Positions 45,660-54,351 are shown, counted from the first letter of the stretch. The stretch is DNA of 64,000 nt from Bacteroides fragilis (GCF_019583405.1 NZ_SZUU01000003.1:606941-670940), one strand, 5' to 3'. Notes: a model not told the origin generated them from the letters alone. Made by a program: numbers and translations.

Positions 45660-46958
45660 ATGATTAAACAATATTTCAAGCAGGCCCTGTCACAACTTAA
45701 ACAGCAACCTTTATTGACTACGATAAGTGTGCTGGGCACTGCACTGACCATTTGCCTGATTATGGTAGTGGTGATGCAACAGCAGATAAAGACGGTTCCT
45801 TTTGCTCCTGAAAGTAACCGGAACCGCTTGTTACACGTCAAACAGATGAGTGTAGGCAACAAAACCTGGAGTGACGATGGTTCAAGTAACGGCCCAATGG
45901 GAATAAAAACGGCGAAGGGATGTTTCGAAGGGTTGACAACTCCTGAAGAAGTCAGTATATATAGTATTCCCGAGACGATGCAGGTTTCTTTGTCACGGGG
46001 AGCTCGTACAGGAGTTGATGCACTTGAGACAGACGGGGCCTTCTGGCGCATATTCGACTTTTCGTTTATCGATGGCAAGCCTTATTCAGATGCTGAAGTT
46101 AAATCGGGTTTACCTGTGGCTGTTATAACAGAAAGTGTGGCCCGTCTTCTTTTTGGTATTGCTACAAACGTGGTCGGAAAAGAGATTTTTGTGAACGATG
46201 CTCCTTACCGGGTAAGTGGAGTCGTGAAAGATGTCTCTTCAATGGCTTCAACAGCCTATGCACAGATATGGATTCCATATCTGTCAACTAATATCACAGG
46301 AGGAGGTAATGTATGGAGTGATGGTATTATGGGAGCGATGCGGGTTGTGATTCTGGCTCGTAGTTCTTCTGATTTTGATGTGATTCGGGCAGAGTGTGAA
46401 CGACGCCGTTTGGCATACAATGCCGGATTGGGAGACTATTTTGTTTTTTATCGGGGACAGCCGGATGACCAGTTGACCATGTCACAGCATAAGTGGGCAA
46501 ATGAGGAACCGGATATGGTAGGTTATTTTCGTCAGCAAGTGATCATTTTCCTGATTTTGCTGTTGGTTCCTGCTATTAACCTGAGTTCGATGACTCACAG
46601 CCGCCTGCGACAGCGTGTAGCGGAGATTGGCGTGCGTCGTTCGTTCGGTGCTACCCGTGGAGGGGTGATGGGTCAGATTGTTGCTGAGAATTTTGTGTTG
46701 ACTTTGTTGGCTGGTATTGTAGGATTATTGTTCTGTTTGCTGATTTCTTATGTGTGGGGCGGTACACTCTTTGCCGATTCACGGTTGATGTATCTCAATA
46801 CGGCTCCAGTCATTGAGTGGAAGATGCTTTTCAAATTCTCTACATTTATTTATGCTCTGCTCTTTTGTCTGCTTTTAAACTTGCTCAGTAGCGGGTGGCC
46901 GGCTTGGCGGGCATCCCGGATGTCGATCATAAATGCTCTTAGCGGAAAACTCAATTAA
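45660..46958 (+). CDS. ABC permease, type A, pair 5
   Basis: The product (432 aa) is a type A MacB-like permease: helix 1 TISVLGTALTICLIMVVVM, a periplasmic MacB_PCD domain, and three FtsX helices with the coupling loop RQRVAEIGVRRSFGATRGGV. The tail is SIINALSGKLN. It starts 13 bp after the GIN-domain gene. Confidence 0.88.
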   Translation: MIKQYFKQALSQLKQQPLLTTISVLGTALTICLIMVVVMQQQIKTVPFAPESNRNRLLHVKQMSVGNKTWSDDGSSNGPMGIKTAKGCFEGLTTPEEVSIYSIPETMQVSLSRGARTGVDALETDGAFWRIFDFSFIDGKPYSDAEVKSGLPVAVITESVARLLFGIATNVVGKEIFVNDAPYRVSGVVKDVSSMASTAYAQIWIPYLSTNITGGGNVWSDGIMGAMRVVILARSSSDFDVIRAECERRRLAYNAGLGDYFVFYRGQPDDQLTMSQHKWANEEPDMVGYFRQQVIIFLILLLVPAINLSSMTHSRLRQRVAEIGVRRSFGATRGGVMGQIVAENFVLTLLAGIVGLLFCLLISYVWGGTLFADSRLMYLNTAPVIEWKMLFKFSTFIYALLFCLLLNLLSSGWPAWRASRMSIINALSGKLN

Positions 46959-46972
46959 ACACTGCATGAACG

Positions 46973-48217
46973 ATGAATAAAAAATTATTAAAACAAATAG
47001 TTAATGAACGGCGTTCGAATGCGTGGTTGTTCGTAGAGTTACTGTTAGTAAGTATTGTGCTTTGGTATGTGGTCGACTATATGTTTGTCACTCTTTATAC
47101 TTATTTTGAGCCCCGTGGTTTTGATATAGAGAATACTTACAGGGTTGAATTTGATTACCTCACGGAAAAAAGCCCCGATTATATAGCGGGCCGTACGGAA
47201 GAGGAAGATCATGCCGATATGCGTGAATTATTAGATCGTTTGCGCCGTCGTTCTGGAATAGAGGCAGTTAGCATGTCACAAAATTCTTTTCCTTACAATG
47301 GCAGTAACAGTGGTATGGAAGTACGTCTGGATACCATGCAAAGAAAGTATAATATTCGGCGGTGGGTAACTCCTGACTTCTTTCGTGTATTCCGCTATCG
47401 GGGAGCCAACGGAGAAACACCGGAACAATTGGGCGCTTTGCTGAAAGAGGGTACTTTTATGGCATCACGTAATCTTTTTGAGTCTCGTTATCATGTAGAC
47501 TTAAAGGATTATGTTGGCAAAGAGTTTTGTTTGGATCAGGATACAGCCCGGGGTACAAAATTGTCTGCTGCGCTTGAGGTGGTTCGTTACGATGATTTTA
47601 CAGCCGCTTGCTATAGCCGGTCGGTAGTAATTTTATTGCGGGAGGACCAATTAGCGTATGGCAATGAAATCTGTCTGCGTACCGGTGATGGTGAACCTGC
47701 CGGATTCGCCGAACGATTAATGAAGGATGCACCGTCCCACTATAAAGTAGGGAATGTCTTTTTATCGAAAGTACATTCATTTCAGAATATTCGTCGTACT
47801 TTCCAGTTAGACGATATGAATACTTTACGAAATTATTTAGTGGGTATGGGCTTTTTACTGCTTAATATCTTCCTGGGATTATTGGGTACTTTCTGGTTCC
47901 GGACACAGCAGCGTAAAGGTGAAATGGCGTTGATGATGGCAGTAGGAGGGAGTAAGCAAAGTATATTTCTTCGTTTGTTGAGTGAAGGTTGGTTTATGCT
48001 TCTTTTGGTTACTCCGTTGGCTTTTGGCATCGATTTCTATATCGCAAAGAGTGAACTGACCCCTTCATGGTATTTTTCTACCTTCTCCATGGGGCGCTTT
48101 ATATTGTGTGAAAGTATCACATTGTTATTGATGGCGCTGATGATTCTGGCAGGTATCTGGTTTCCGGCCCGTCAGTCTATGAAGATCCAGCCGGCAGAGG
48201 CATTGCACGAAGAATAA
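46973..48217 (+). CDS. ABC permease, type B, pair 5
   Basis: The product (414 aa) is the type B partner of pair 5: IVNERRSNAWLFVELLLV, VDYMFVTLYTYFEPRGFDI after helix 1, the coupling loop QQRKGEMALMMAVGGSKQ, and the tail IQPAEALHEE. It starts 14 bp after its A partner and ends the ATPase 2 operon. The region after its stop leads into the promoter of a sensor kinase gene. Confidence 0.87.
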   Translation: MNKKLLKQIVNERRSNAWLFVELLLVSIVLWYVVDYMFVTLYTYFEPRGFDIENTYRVEFDYLTEKSPDYIAGRTEEEDHADMRELLDRLRRRSGIEAVSMSQNSFPYNGSNSGMEVRLDTMQRKYNIRRWVTPDFFRVFRYRGANGETPEQLGALLKEGTFMASRNLFESRYHVDLKDYVGKEFCLDQDTARGTKLSAALEVVRYDDFTAACYSRSVVILLREDQLAYGNEICLRTGDGEPAGFAERLMKDAPSHYKVGNVFLSKVHSFQNIRRTFQLDDMNTLRNYLVGMGFLLLNIFLGLLGTFWFRTQQRKGEMALMMAVGGSKQSIFLRLLSEGWFMLLLVTPLAFGIDFYIAKSELTPSWYFSTFSMGRFILCESITLLLMALMILAGIWFPARQSMKIQPAEALHEE

Positions 48218-48250
48218 AAGCTTATCGCAATATTTTATCATCTATCTGCG

Positions 48251-48278
48251 TTGTTTTCAAGATTATAACGTATATTTG
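48251..48278 (+). promoter_or_regulatory. Candidate housekeeping promoter of the 48314 kinase
   Basis: TATATTTG at 48271-48278 fits TAnnTTTG, with TTGTTTTC at 48251 as a possible -33 element, slightly close. No sigma-54 motif is seen, so this kinase is probably expressed independently of the exporter regulon. Confidence 0.45.
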
Positions 48279-48313
48279 CGTTCACAATCCTGATACAACG
48301 CAGATTTTTTGCT

Positions 48314-50926
48314 ATGGACAAACGATTATATATTATATTTCTTATATCTATTTTCTTATTATTCCCGAGACTTTCCACTGCTGCGGAACGCATTTATAAT
48401 GTCCTATTCGTTCAATCGTATGCTTCGGAAACACCTTGGCACAATGACTTGGTCCGGGGATTGAAGGACGGGCTCAATGAATCGGGATTGAAGGTGAATG
48501 TTACAACTGAATTTTTGGATGCCAATTTCTGGATGTATCAATCTGAAAAGCTGATTATGCGCCGTTTCTGTGAACGGGCTCGTGAAAAGGGGACAGACTT
48601 GATTGTTACCGTCAGCGATGAGGCTTTTCATACTTTGTTGACTTGCGGAGACTCGCTACCCTTTCAGTTGCCGGTTGTCTTTTTTAATATAAAATATCCG
48701 GAAGGCAGTCTGATCGATTCATTACCCAACGTGTGTGGATATACGGCGAATCCTGATTTCGGAGAATTGCTTAGACAGGCGAACCGTCTTTTTCCGAGCC
48801 GGACTAAGGTCGTCTGTATCTCCGACAACAGTCTTCTAAGTTCAAAAGGAAAAGATGACTTTATGGACGAATGGGAGGGCTTCGTGAAAGAGCATCCGGA
48901 ATATACGGTGACTTTTTATAATTCGCAGACCGATACAACCAATAAAATTATCGCTTCTACCTGCTATCCTCGCAATACGCATAAGACACTGATCATCGCT
49001 CCCAAGTGGTCGTCTTTCATGTCCTTTATCGGGCGTAATTCAAAAGCACCTTTCTTTTCGTGTGAGAATCTGGCGTTGACTAATGGTGCCTTTGGTGCGT
49101 ATGATGCCGACTCTTATGCTTCGGCACGTGAGGCAGGGCGGACAGCCGCAAGTGTGCTGCGTGGGAAATCTCCTTCAGAAGTGGGGATCATTGAATCTCC
49201 TTTGAAGTTTATGTATGATTTCAAGCAGCTTGTATTTTTTAAGGTAGATCCTCAACAAGTAATTGCTATCGGTGGAACCATTATTAATGAACCCTACATG
49301 GAGAAATATCGTATGCTGTACATCCTGTTGTATAGTTCGATATTGGCTTTACTGGTGTTTCTGATAGTGTGGCTGTATCGCATAAACCGTCGTGAATCCC
49401 GCCGTCGCATCCATGCCCAGACCCGTTTGTTGATACAAAACCGATTGGTGGCCCAACGTGATGAATTTGATAATGTATTCCATTCTATTCGTGACGGGGT
49501 GATCACTTACGACACCGATTTCCGTATTCATTTTACCAATCGTTCTTTATTGAAGATGTTGCATTTGCCCAAAGATGAAGCCGCTCGTCCTTACGAAGGT
49601 TTGCCGGCAGGCAGTATCTTTAAAATCTACAATAATGGTAAAGAGATTCTCCGTCCTATGCTCAAGCAGGTGGTGACTGAAGAACGCAGCGTAGTCATTC
49701 CGGAGAATTCGTTTATGCAGGAGGTGCATAGTGGAAGTTATTTTCCGGTTTCAGGAGAAATTGTTCCTATCCGTGCACATGGAAAAATTACGGGTATGGC
49801 CCTCTCTGCCCGTAATATATCGGATGAAGAGATGCAGAAGCGTTTTTTTAGTATGGCGGTAGACGAGAGTTCTATCTACCCTTGGCAATACAATATTCGT
49901 ACCGGTCTGTTCACTTTCCCAGCGGGTTTTCTGACGCGTTTTGGTTTTGCGGAAAATGAGACTACCATTTCACGCGACGAGATGGATCGGATGGTCCATC
50001 CGGACGATCAGGAGTCGGCATACGGGCTTTTCAACCGGGCATTGGCGGGTCTGAGCCAAAGTACGCGTATGAGCTTCCGTCAGCTTAGTGGTGACGGCAA
50101 TTATGAGTGGTGGGAATACCGGACATCGGTGCTTGCGGGATTGACAACAGATACGCCCTACAGTATTTTGGGAGTATGCCAAAGCATACAACGCTATAAG
50201 ACAACCGAAGAGCAACTGACGGCGGCACGTGACAAAGCGCTTCAGGCAGACAAATTGAAATCGGCTTTCCTTGCCAATATGAGCCACGAGATACGTACGC
50301 CGCTGAATGCGATTGTAGGTTTCTCCGATCTGTTGAGCGATACCAGCGGGTTTACGGAAGAAGAGGTTAAGCTATTTATAGAGACTATCAATAAGAATTG
50401 CGGACTGTTACTGGCACTTATTAATGATATTCTTGATCTGTCACGTATAGAATCCGGTACAATGGATTTTCAATTTGCCGGTCACAATCTACCCTTACTG
50501 ATGAAGAATGTGTACGATTCACAGCGTTTGAATATGCCTCCGGGCGTGCAGTTGGTACTGAAGTTGCCGGAGAATAGTAAAAAGTATCTGGTGACGGATA
50601 ATGTCCGTCTCCAACAAGTGGTAAATAACTTGATCAACAATGCCGTTAAGTTTACGACTCAAGGTTCGATTACATTCGGATATACTGAAGGAGAGCCCGG
50701 CTACACTTCTCTTTTTGTCGAAGACACCGGAAAAGGAATTTCGGAAGATGGGTTGAGGCATATTTTTGAACGCTTTTATAAGGTCGATAGTTTTACCCAA
50801 GGTGCCGGACTCGGACTGAGTATTTGCCAGACCATTGTAGAACGTTTGAACGGGACGATTACCGTTGTTTCAGAAGAAGGGCACGGAACCCGTTTCACTG
50901 TCCGTCTTCCGGACATTTGCGAATAA
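48314..50926 (+). CDS. Sensor histidine kinase with ABC substrate-binding-like sensor
   Basis: The product (870 aa) is a membrane histidine kinase. A signal peptide is followed by a periplasmic ABC-substrate-binding-like domain (about residues 24-330, starting RIYNVLFVQSYASETPWHNDLV), one transmembrane helix (about 337-357), two PAS regions, then HisKA with His658 in MSHEIRTPLNAIVGFSDLL and HATPase_c (NNLINNAVKF, DTGKGIS, GAGLGLSI). There is no receiver domain and no response regulator directly next to it. The nearest regulator is the sigma-54 activator at 52953, which already has its own kinase. It may feed into that regulator or a distant one. Confidence 0.88.
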   Translation: MDKRLYIIFLISIFLLFPRLSTAAERIYNVLFVQSYASETPWHNDLVRGLKDGLNESGLKVNVTTEFLDANFWMYQSEKLIMRRFCERAREKGTDLIVTVSDEAFHTLLTCGDSLPFQLPVVFFNIKYPEGSLIDSLPNVCGYTANPDFGELLRQANRLFPSRTKVVCISDNSLLSSKGKDDFMDEWEGFVKEHPEYTVTFYNSQTDTTNKIIASTCYPRNTHKTLIIAPKWSSFMSFIGRNSKAPFFSCENLALTNGAFGAYDADSYASAREAGRTAASVLRGKSPSEVGIIESPLKFMYDFKQLVFFKVDPQQVIAIGGTIINEPYMEKYRMLYILLYSSILALLVFLIVWLYRINRRESRRRIHAQTRLLIQNRLVAQRDEFDNVFHSIRDGVITYDTDFRIHFTNRSLLKMLHLPKDEAARPYEGLPAGSIFKIYNNGKEILRPMLKQVVTEERSVVIPENSFMQEVHSGSYFPVSGEIVPIRAHGKITGMALSARNISDEEMQKRFFSMAVDESSIYPWQYNIRTGLFTFPAGFLTRFGFAENETTISRDEMDRMVHPDDQESAYGLFNRALAGLSQSTRMSFRQLSGDGNYEWWEYRTSVLAGLTTDTPYSILGVCQSIQRYKTTEEQLTAARDKALQADKLKSAFLANMSHEIRTPLNAIVGFSDLLSDTSGFTEEEVKLFIETINKNCGLLLALINDILDLSRIESGTMDFQFAGHNLPLLMKNVYDSQRLNMPPGVQLVLKLPENSKKYLVTDNVRLQQVVNNLINNAVKFTTQGSITFGYTEGEPGYTSLFVEDTGKGISEDGLRHIFERFYKVDSFTQGAGLGLSICQTIVERLNGTITVVSEEGHGTRFTVRLPDICE

Positions 50927-50958
50927 TGATGCCAGGGAACGTTCGCCTGCGAACAAAC

Positions 50959-50974
50959 TGTTCATTTTCGGACA
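50959..50974 (+). promoter_or_regulatory. Sigma-54 activator site (UAS) 4, TolC gene
   Basis: TGTTCATTTTCGGACA, extended by flanking C and G to CTGTTC/GGACAG, is the fourth copy of the motif. It lies about 370 bases upstream of the TolC sigma-54 promoter, much further than at the other three sites, so activation would need a larger DNA loop. Confidence 0.68.
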
Positions 50975-50982
50975 GCAGAAAG

Positions 50983-51070
50983 AATGATAAACGATAAGCG
51001 CTGAACGATAAACGATGAATGATAAACGGTGAATGATAAGCGCTGAACGATGAATGATGAGTGGTGAACG
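50983..51070. repeat. Degenerate GATAAACG/GAATGATAA tandem repeat
   Basis: Units such as TGAACGATAAACGATGAATGATAAACGG repeat imperfectly across about 88 bases, with 7-base periodicity (TGAACGA, TAAACGA, TGAATGA). It separates the activator site 4 from the TolC promoter. No coding role is likely. Confidence 0.65.
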
Positions 51071-51335
51071 GAGGGAGCCGGCGATGGATGTTCCTGATGA
51101 TAAAAGATCGACAGCCGGTGTCTTTCGCCGGAGGGTGTATCCCTCTCTTTCCTGTTCATTTACAGCATGGTTGCTTGTCCGGAAGAGACTGCTCTATTGT
51201 CATTTTTCCCATTTTGCATCCATCGTTTGTTTCCGGATGTCCTTTCCTGTTTTTCGTTTATTTTTTCTTTCACTTCCTCAACCGCCCTTATTTATGGTTC
51301 CATGTTTCGTGTTCCCGTTTCCCTTGTATTCACTT

Positions 51336-51352
51336 TTGGCACGGGGTTTGCA
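51336..51352 (+). promoter_or_regulatory. Canonical sigma-54 promoter, TolC gene
   Basis: TTGGCACGGGGTTTGCA matches the textbook -24/-12 consensus at every conserved position, including GC at -12. Predicted transcription starts near 51362, about 19 bases before the start codon at 51381. Confidence 0.85.
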
Positions 51353-51380
51353 TTTCAGCCGGTAAATAAACGAATTTTAT

Positions 51381-52853
51381 ATGAAACGATACTTTCTACT
51401 TTCTGCTTTTGCTTTTTGCTCGTTGGCGCTGAGTGCGCAGGAAACGCAGGAAATCACCTTGAATGAAGCCATTGCACTGGCACGAACACAGTCTGTAGAT
51501 GCAGCAGTAGCTCTGAATGAGCTGAAGACGGCTTATTGGGAGTACCGCACGTTTCGTGCCGATCTTCTTCCGGAAGTAAATTTCAGCGGTACATTGCCCA
51601 GTTACAGCAAGCAGTATAACAGTTATCAGAATGAAGACGGCTCTTACTCGTTTGTTCGCAGTAATAAGTTAGGATTGAACGGTGCTTTGTCTATCGACCA
51701 GAACATCTGGTTTACGGGAGGTAAAGTTTCGTTATCCTCTTCACTCGACTTTATGAAACAGTTAGGTTCCGGAGGAAGCCGGCAGTTCATGTCTGTTCCC
51801 ATCGCCCTTCAACTGACTCAGCCCATTTTCGGAGTAAACAACCTGAAGTGGAACCGCCGTATCGAACCGGTGCGTTACGAAGAGGCGAAAGCCGCCTTTA
51901 TCACTGCGACGGAGACGGTGACCATGAATGCGATTACTTACTTCTTCAACTTACTGTCGGCAAAGGAGACGCTGGGCACTGCCCGCCAGAATCAGGTAAA
52001 TGCCGACCGCTTGTATGAGGTGGCCGGAGCTAAACGAAAAATGGGTCAAATTTCAGAAAATGAACTTCTGCAACTGAAGCTTGCCGCCTTGAAAGCCCGG
52101 GCTGCCGTGACGGATGCAGAAAGCAATCTTAATGCCCATATGTTTCGTCTGCGCTCTTTCCTGGCCATAGGAAACGACCTGATACTGGAACCTGTAGTAC
52201 CGGAATCGGCTCCCGACTTGAAGATGGAATATAACCAAGTGCTGAACAAAGCACTGGAACGCAATTCGTTTGCCCACAACATTCGTCGTCGTCAGTTAGA
52301 GGCCGAATATGAAGTGGCAACAGCCCGGGGGAATCTCAGGAGCGTCGATCTTTTTGCGAATGTAGGTTATACGGGGCTGAATAAAGACTTATCTCCTGCC
52401 TATCACAATTTACTCGACAATCAGGTGGTTGAGGTCGGTGTTAAAATTCCAATCCTCGACTGGGGCAAACGCCGTGGGAAAGTGAGGATAGCAAAGAGTA
52501 ACCGGGACGTTACCTTATCCAAGATAAAGAAAGAGCAGATGGATTTCGATCAGGACATCTTCCTGTTGGTCGAGCATTTCAATAATCAGGCGCAGCAGCT
52601 TTCCATAGCCAATGAAGCCGATAAGATTGCGCAACAGCGCTATAAGACAAGTGTCGAAACATTCCTGATCGGTAAGATCAATACACTCGATCTGAACGAT
52701 GCCCAAAATTCGAAAGACGATGCTCGTCAAAAACATATCAACGAACTGTACTGGTATTGGTATTACTATTATCAACTCCGTAGTCTGACGTTGTGGGATT
52801 TCCAGAACAACACTCCTCTGGAAGCTGATTTTGAAGATATTATAAAAGAATAA
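51381..52853 (+). CDS. TolC-family outer-membrane efflux protein
   Basis: The product (490 aa) is a TolC-type outer-membrane channel. A signal peptide ends at ALSAQ, followed by two repeats of long amphipathic helices (for example LNEAIALARTQSVDAAVALNEL and YEVAGAKRKMGQISENELLQLK) separated by short barrel strands. It is the only outer-membrane component in the cluster. It is driven by a canonical sigma-54 promoter, so it probably completes the tripartite exporter with the adaptor at 30396 and the MacB-like permeases. Confidence 0.92.
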   Translation: MKRYFLLSAFAFCSLALSAQETQEITLNEAIALARTQSVDAAVALNELKTAYWEYRTFRADLLPEVNFSGTLPSYSKQYNSYQNEDGSYSFVRSNKLGLNGALSIDQNIWFTGGKVSLSSSLDFMKQLGSGGSRQFMSVPIALQLTQPIFGVNNLKWNRRIEPVRYEEAKAAFITATETVTMNAITYFFNLLSAKETLGTARQNQVNADRLYEVAGAKRKMGQISENELLQLKLAALKARAAVTDAESNLNAHMFRLRSFLAIGNDLILEPVVPESAPDLKMEYNQVLNKALERNSFAHNIRRRQLEAEYEVATARGNLRSVDLFANVGYTGLNKDLSPAYHNLLDNQVVEVGVKIPILDWGKRRGKVRIAKSNRDVTLSKIKKEQMDFDQDIFLLVEHFNNQAQQLSIANEADKIAQQRYKTSVETFLIGKINTLDLNDAQNSKDDARQKHINELYWYWYYYYQLRSLTLWDFQNNTPLEADFEDIIKE

Positions 52854-52867
52854 TTGTGCGTTTGTTC

Positions 52868-52938
52868 TTTTAAACCAAGAGGCCCTACCTTATTAAATCA
52901 AGGTACCTTTGGTTTTAAATCAAAAAAGAGTAGTTTTG
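52868..52938 (+). promoter_or_regulatory. Promoter and AAGGTACCTT element of the activator gene
   Basis: TTTG at 52908-52911 and TAGTTTTG at 52931-52938, separated by exactly 19 bases, match the Bacteroides -33/-7 consensus. The -33 element overlaps AAATCAAGGTACCTTTGG (52895-52912), whose core AAGGTACCTT is a perfect palindrome, and TTTTAAACCAA lies at 52868-52878. The same blocks precede the first permease gene. A repressor or activator bound there would affect expression of the activator gene. Confidence 0.65.
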
Positions 52939-52952
52939 CAACTTAAAAATTG

Positions 52953-54308
52953 ATGCCTATGCTTTTAATTATAGATGATGATAGCGGGGTACGCTCTTCC
53001 CTGAGTTTTATGCTGAAACGTGCCGGTTATCAGGTAACTGCAGTGACCGGTCCGCGTGAGGCGATGGAAGTGGTTCGTTCGGAGGCTCCTTCTCTGATCC
53101 TGATGGATATGAATTTTACACTTTCTACCTCAGGCGAAGAGGGATTGACGCTTTTAAAACAAGTAAAGGTTTTTCGCCCCGATGTCCCGGTCATTCTGAT
53201 GACTGCCTGGGGCAGTATACAGTTGGCTGTACAGGGGATGCAGGCCGGTGCATTCGACTTTATCACGAAACCCTGGAATAACGCTGCCCTGTTGCAGCGC
53301 ATCGAGACGGCACTCGAACTGACTGCCACTCCCAAAGATACTCCGCAGGAGCAAAGCGGAACACTCAACCGGAGTCATATCATAGGCAAAAGCCGTGGGT
53401 TGATGGAGGTATTGAATACGGTGGCACGTATTGCTCCTACCAATGCTTCTGTGTTGATTACGGGTGAAAGCGGAACAGGTAAAGAATTGATAGCCGAAGC
53501 CATTCATATCAATAGCCAGCGTGTCCGTCAGCCTTTTGTAAAAGTCAATCTGGGAGGAATTTCACAAAGCCTTTTCGAAAGTGAAATGTTCGGTCATAAA
53601 AAAGGTGCGTTTACAGATGCTACTGCCGACCGTATGGGGCGTTTTGAAATGGCGAACAAAGGAACTATTTTTCTGGATGAAATCGGGGACCTTGATCCGT
53701 CGTGCCAGGTAAAGCTGCTGCGGGTGTTGCAGGACCAGACCTTTGAGGTGTTGGGAGACAGTCGCCCGCGTAAGACGGATATCCGGGTGGTTTCGGCTAC
53801 GAATGCCGACCTGAGTAAGATGGTGAGCGAACACACTTTTCGTGAAGACCTGTTCTATCGTATCAACCTGATAACCGTAAAACTGCCTGCACTGAGAGAA
53901 CGCAGAGAAGATATACCATTGCTTGCCAGACACTTTGCCGACCGTCAGGCGGAGATTAACAATCTGCCCCGTACAGAATTCTCGTCGGATGCGTTGAACT
54001 TCCTGAGCCGTTTACCTTTTCCGGGCAATATCCGTGAATTGAAGAACCTGGTAGAACGTACGATTCTGGTCAGCGGGAAGGAGACGCTGGATGCAATCGA
54101 CTTTGAGAACCAATACCAACATCATGATGAAAGTGTGGCAACCTCTTCTTCATTTGCGGGAATGACCTTGGATGAAATTGAAAAGCAAACGATTCTTCAG
54201 GCACTGGAATGCTATAAAGGAAATCTCAGCCAGGTGGCTACCGCATTAGGCATCAGTCGTGCAGCATTGTATCGCCGTTTGGAGAAATATGATATCGGTG
54301 ATAAGTAA
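52953..54308 (+). CDS. NtrC-type sigma-54 response regulator of the exporter cluster
   Basis: The product (451 aa from the ATG at 52953) has three parts. The receiver domain has phospho-acceptor Asp52 in LILMDMN. The AAA+ sigma-54 activation domain (about 130-370) carries Walker A GESGTGKE, a loop reading GAFTDA instead of the usual GAFTGA, Walker B GTIFLDEIGDL and the arginine-finger region. The C-terminal Fis-type helix-turn-helix is NLSQVATALGISRAALYRRLEKY. It is followed 43 bp later by its kinase. It is the natural candidate to bind the TGTYCATTWTCGGACA sites. The promoter implies a very short 5' leader of about 10 bases. Confidence 0.93.
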   Translation: MPMLLIIDDDSGVRSSLSFMLKRAGYQVTAVTGPREAMEVVRSEAPSLILMDMNFTLSTSGEEGLTLLKQVKVFRPDVPVILMTAWGSIQLAVQGMQAGAFDFITKPWNNAALLQRIETALELTATPKDTPQEQSGTLNRSHIIGKSRGLMEVLNTVARIAPTNASVLITGESGTGKELIAEAIHINSQRVRQPFVKVNLGGISQSLFESEMFGHKKGAFTDATADRMGRFEMANKGTIFLDEIGDLDPSCQVKLLRVLQDQTFEVLGDSRPRKTDIRVVSATNADLSKMVSEHTFREDLFYRINLITVKLPALRERREDIPLLARHFADRQAEINNLPRTEFSSDALNFLSRLPFPGNIRELKNLVERTILVSGKETLDAIDFENQYQHHDESVATSSSFAGMTLDEIEKQTILQALECYKGNLSQVATALGISRAALYRRLEKYDIGDK

Positions 54309-54351
54309 CCCGTTGTTTATCATGGTCCGTTAATCGTTAATCATCAATCAC

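Noticed and set aside
50910..50926. TGTCC-N7-GGACA palindrome at the end of the 48314 kinase gene
   Set aside because: It resembles the activator site, but the spacer is seven rather than six bases, lacks ATTWTC, and is inside coding sequence. Chance match is more likely.
51054..51369. Overlapping forward reading frames before TolC
   Set aside because: Low-quality compositions rich in F, S, P and C, three overlapping frames, and the stretch contains a sigma-54 promoter and repeats. They are chance frames.
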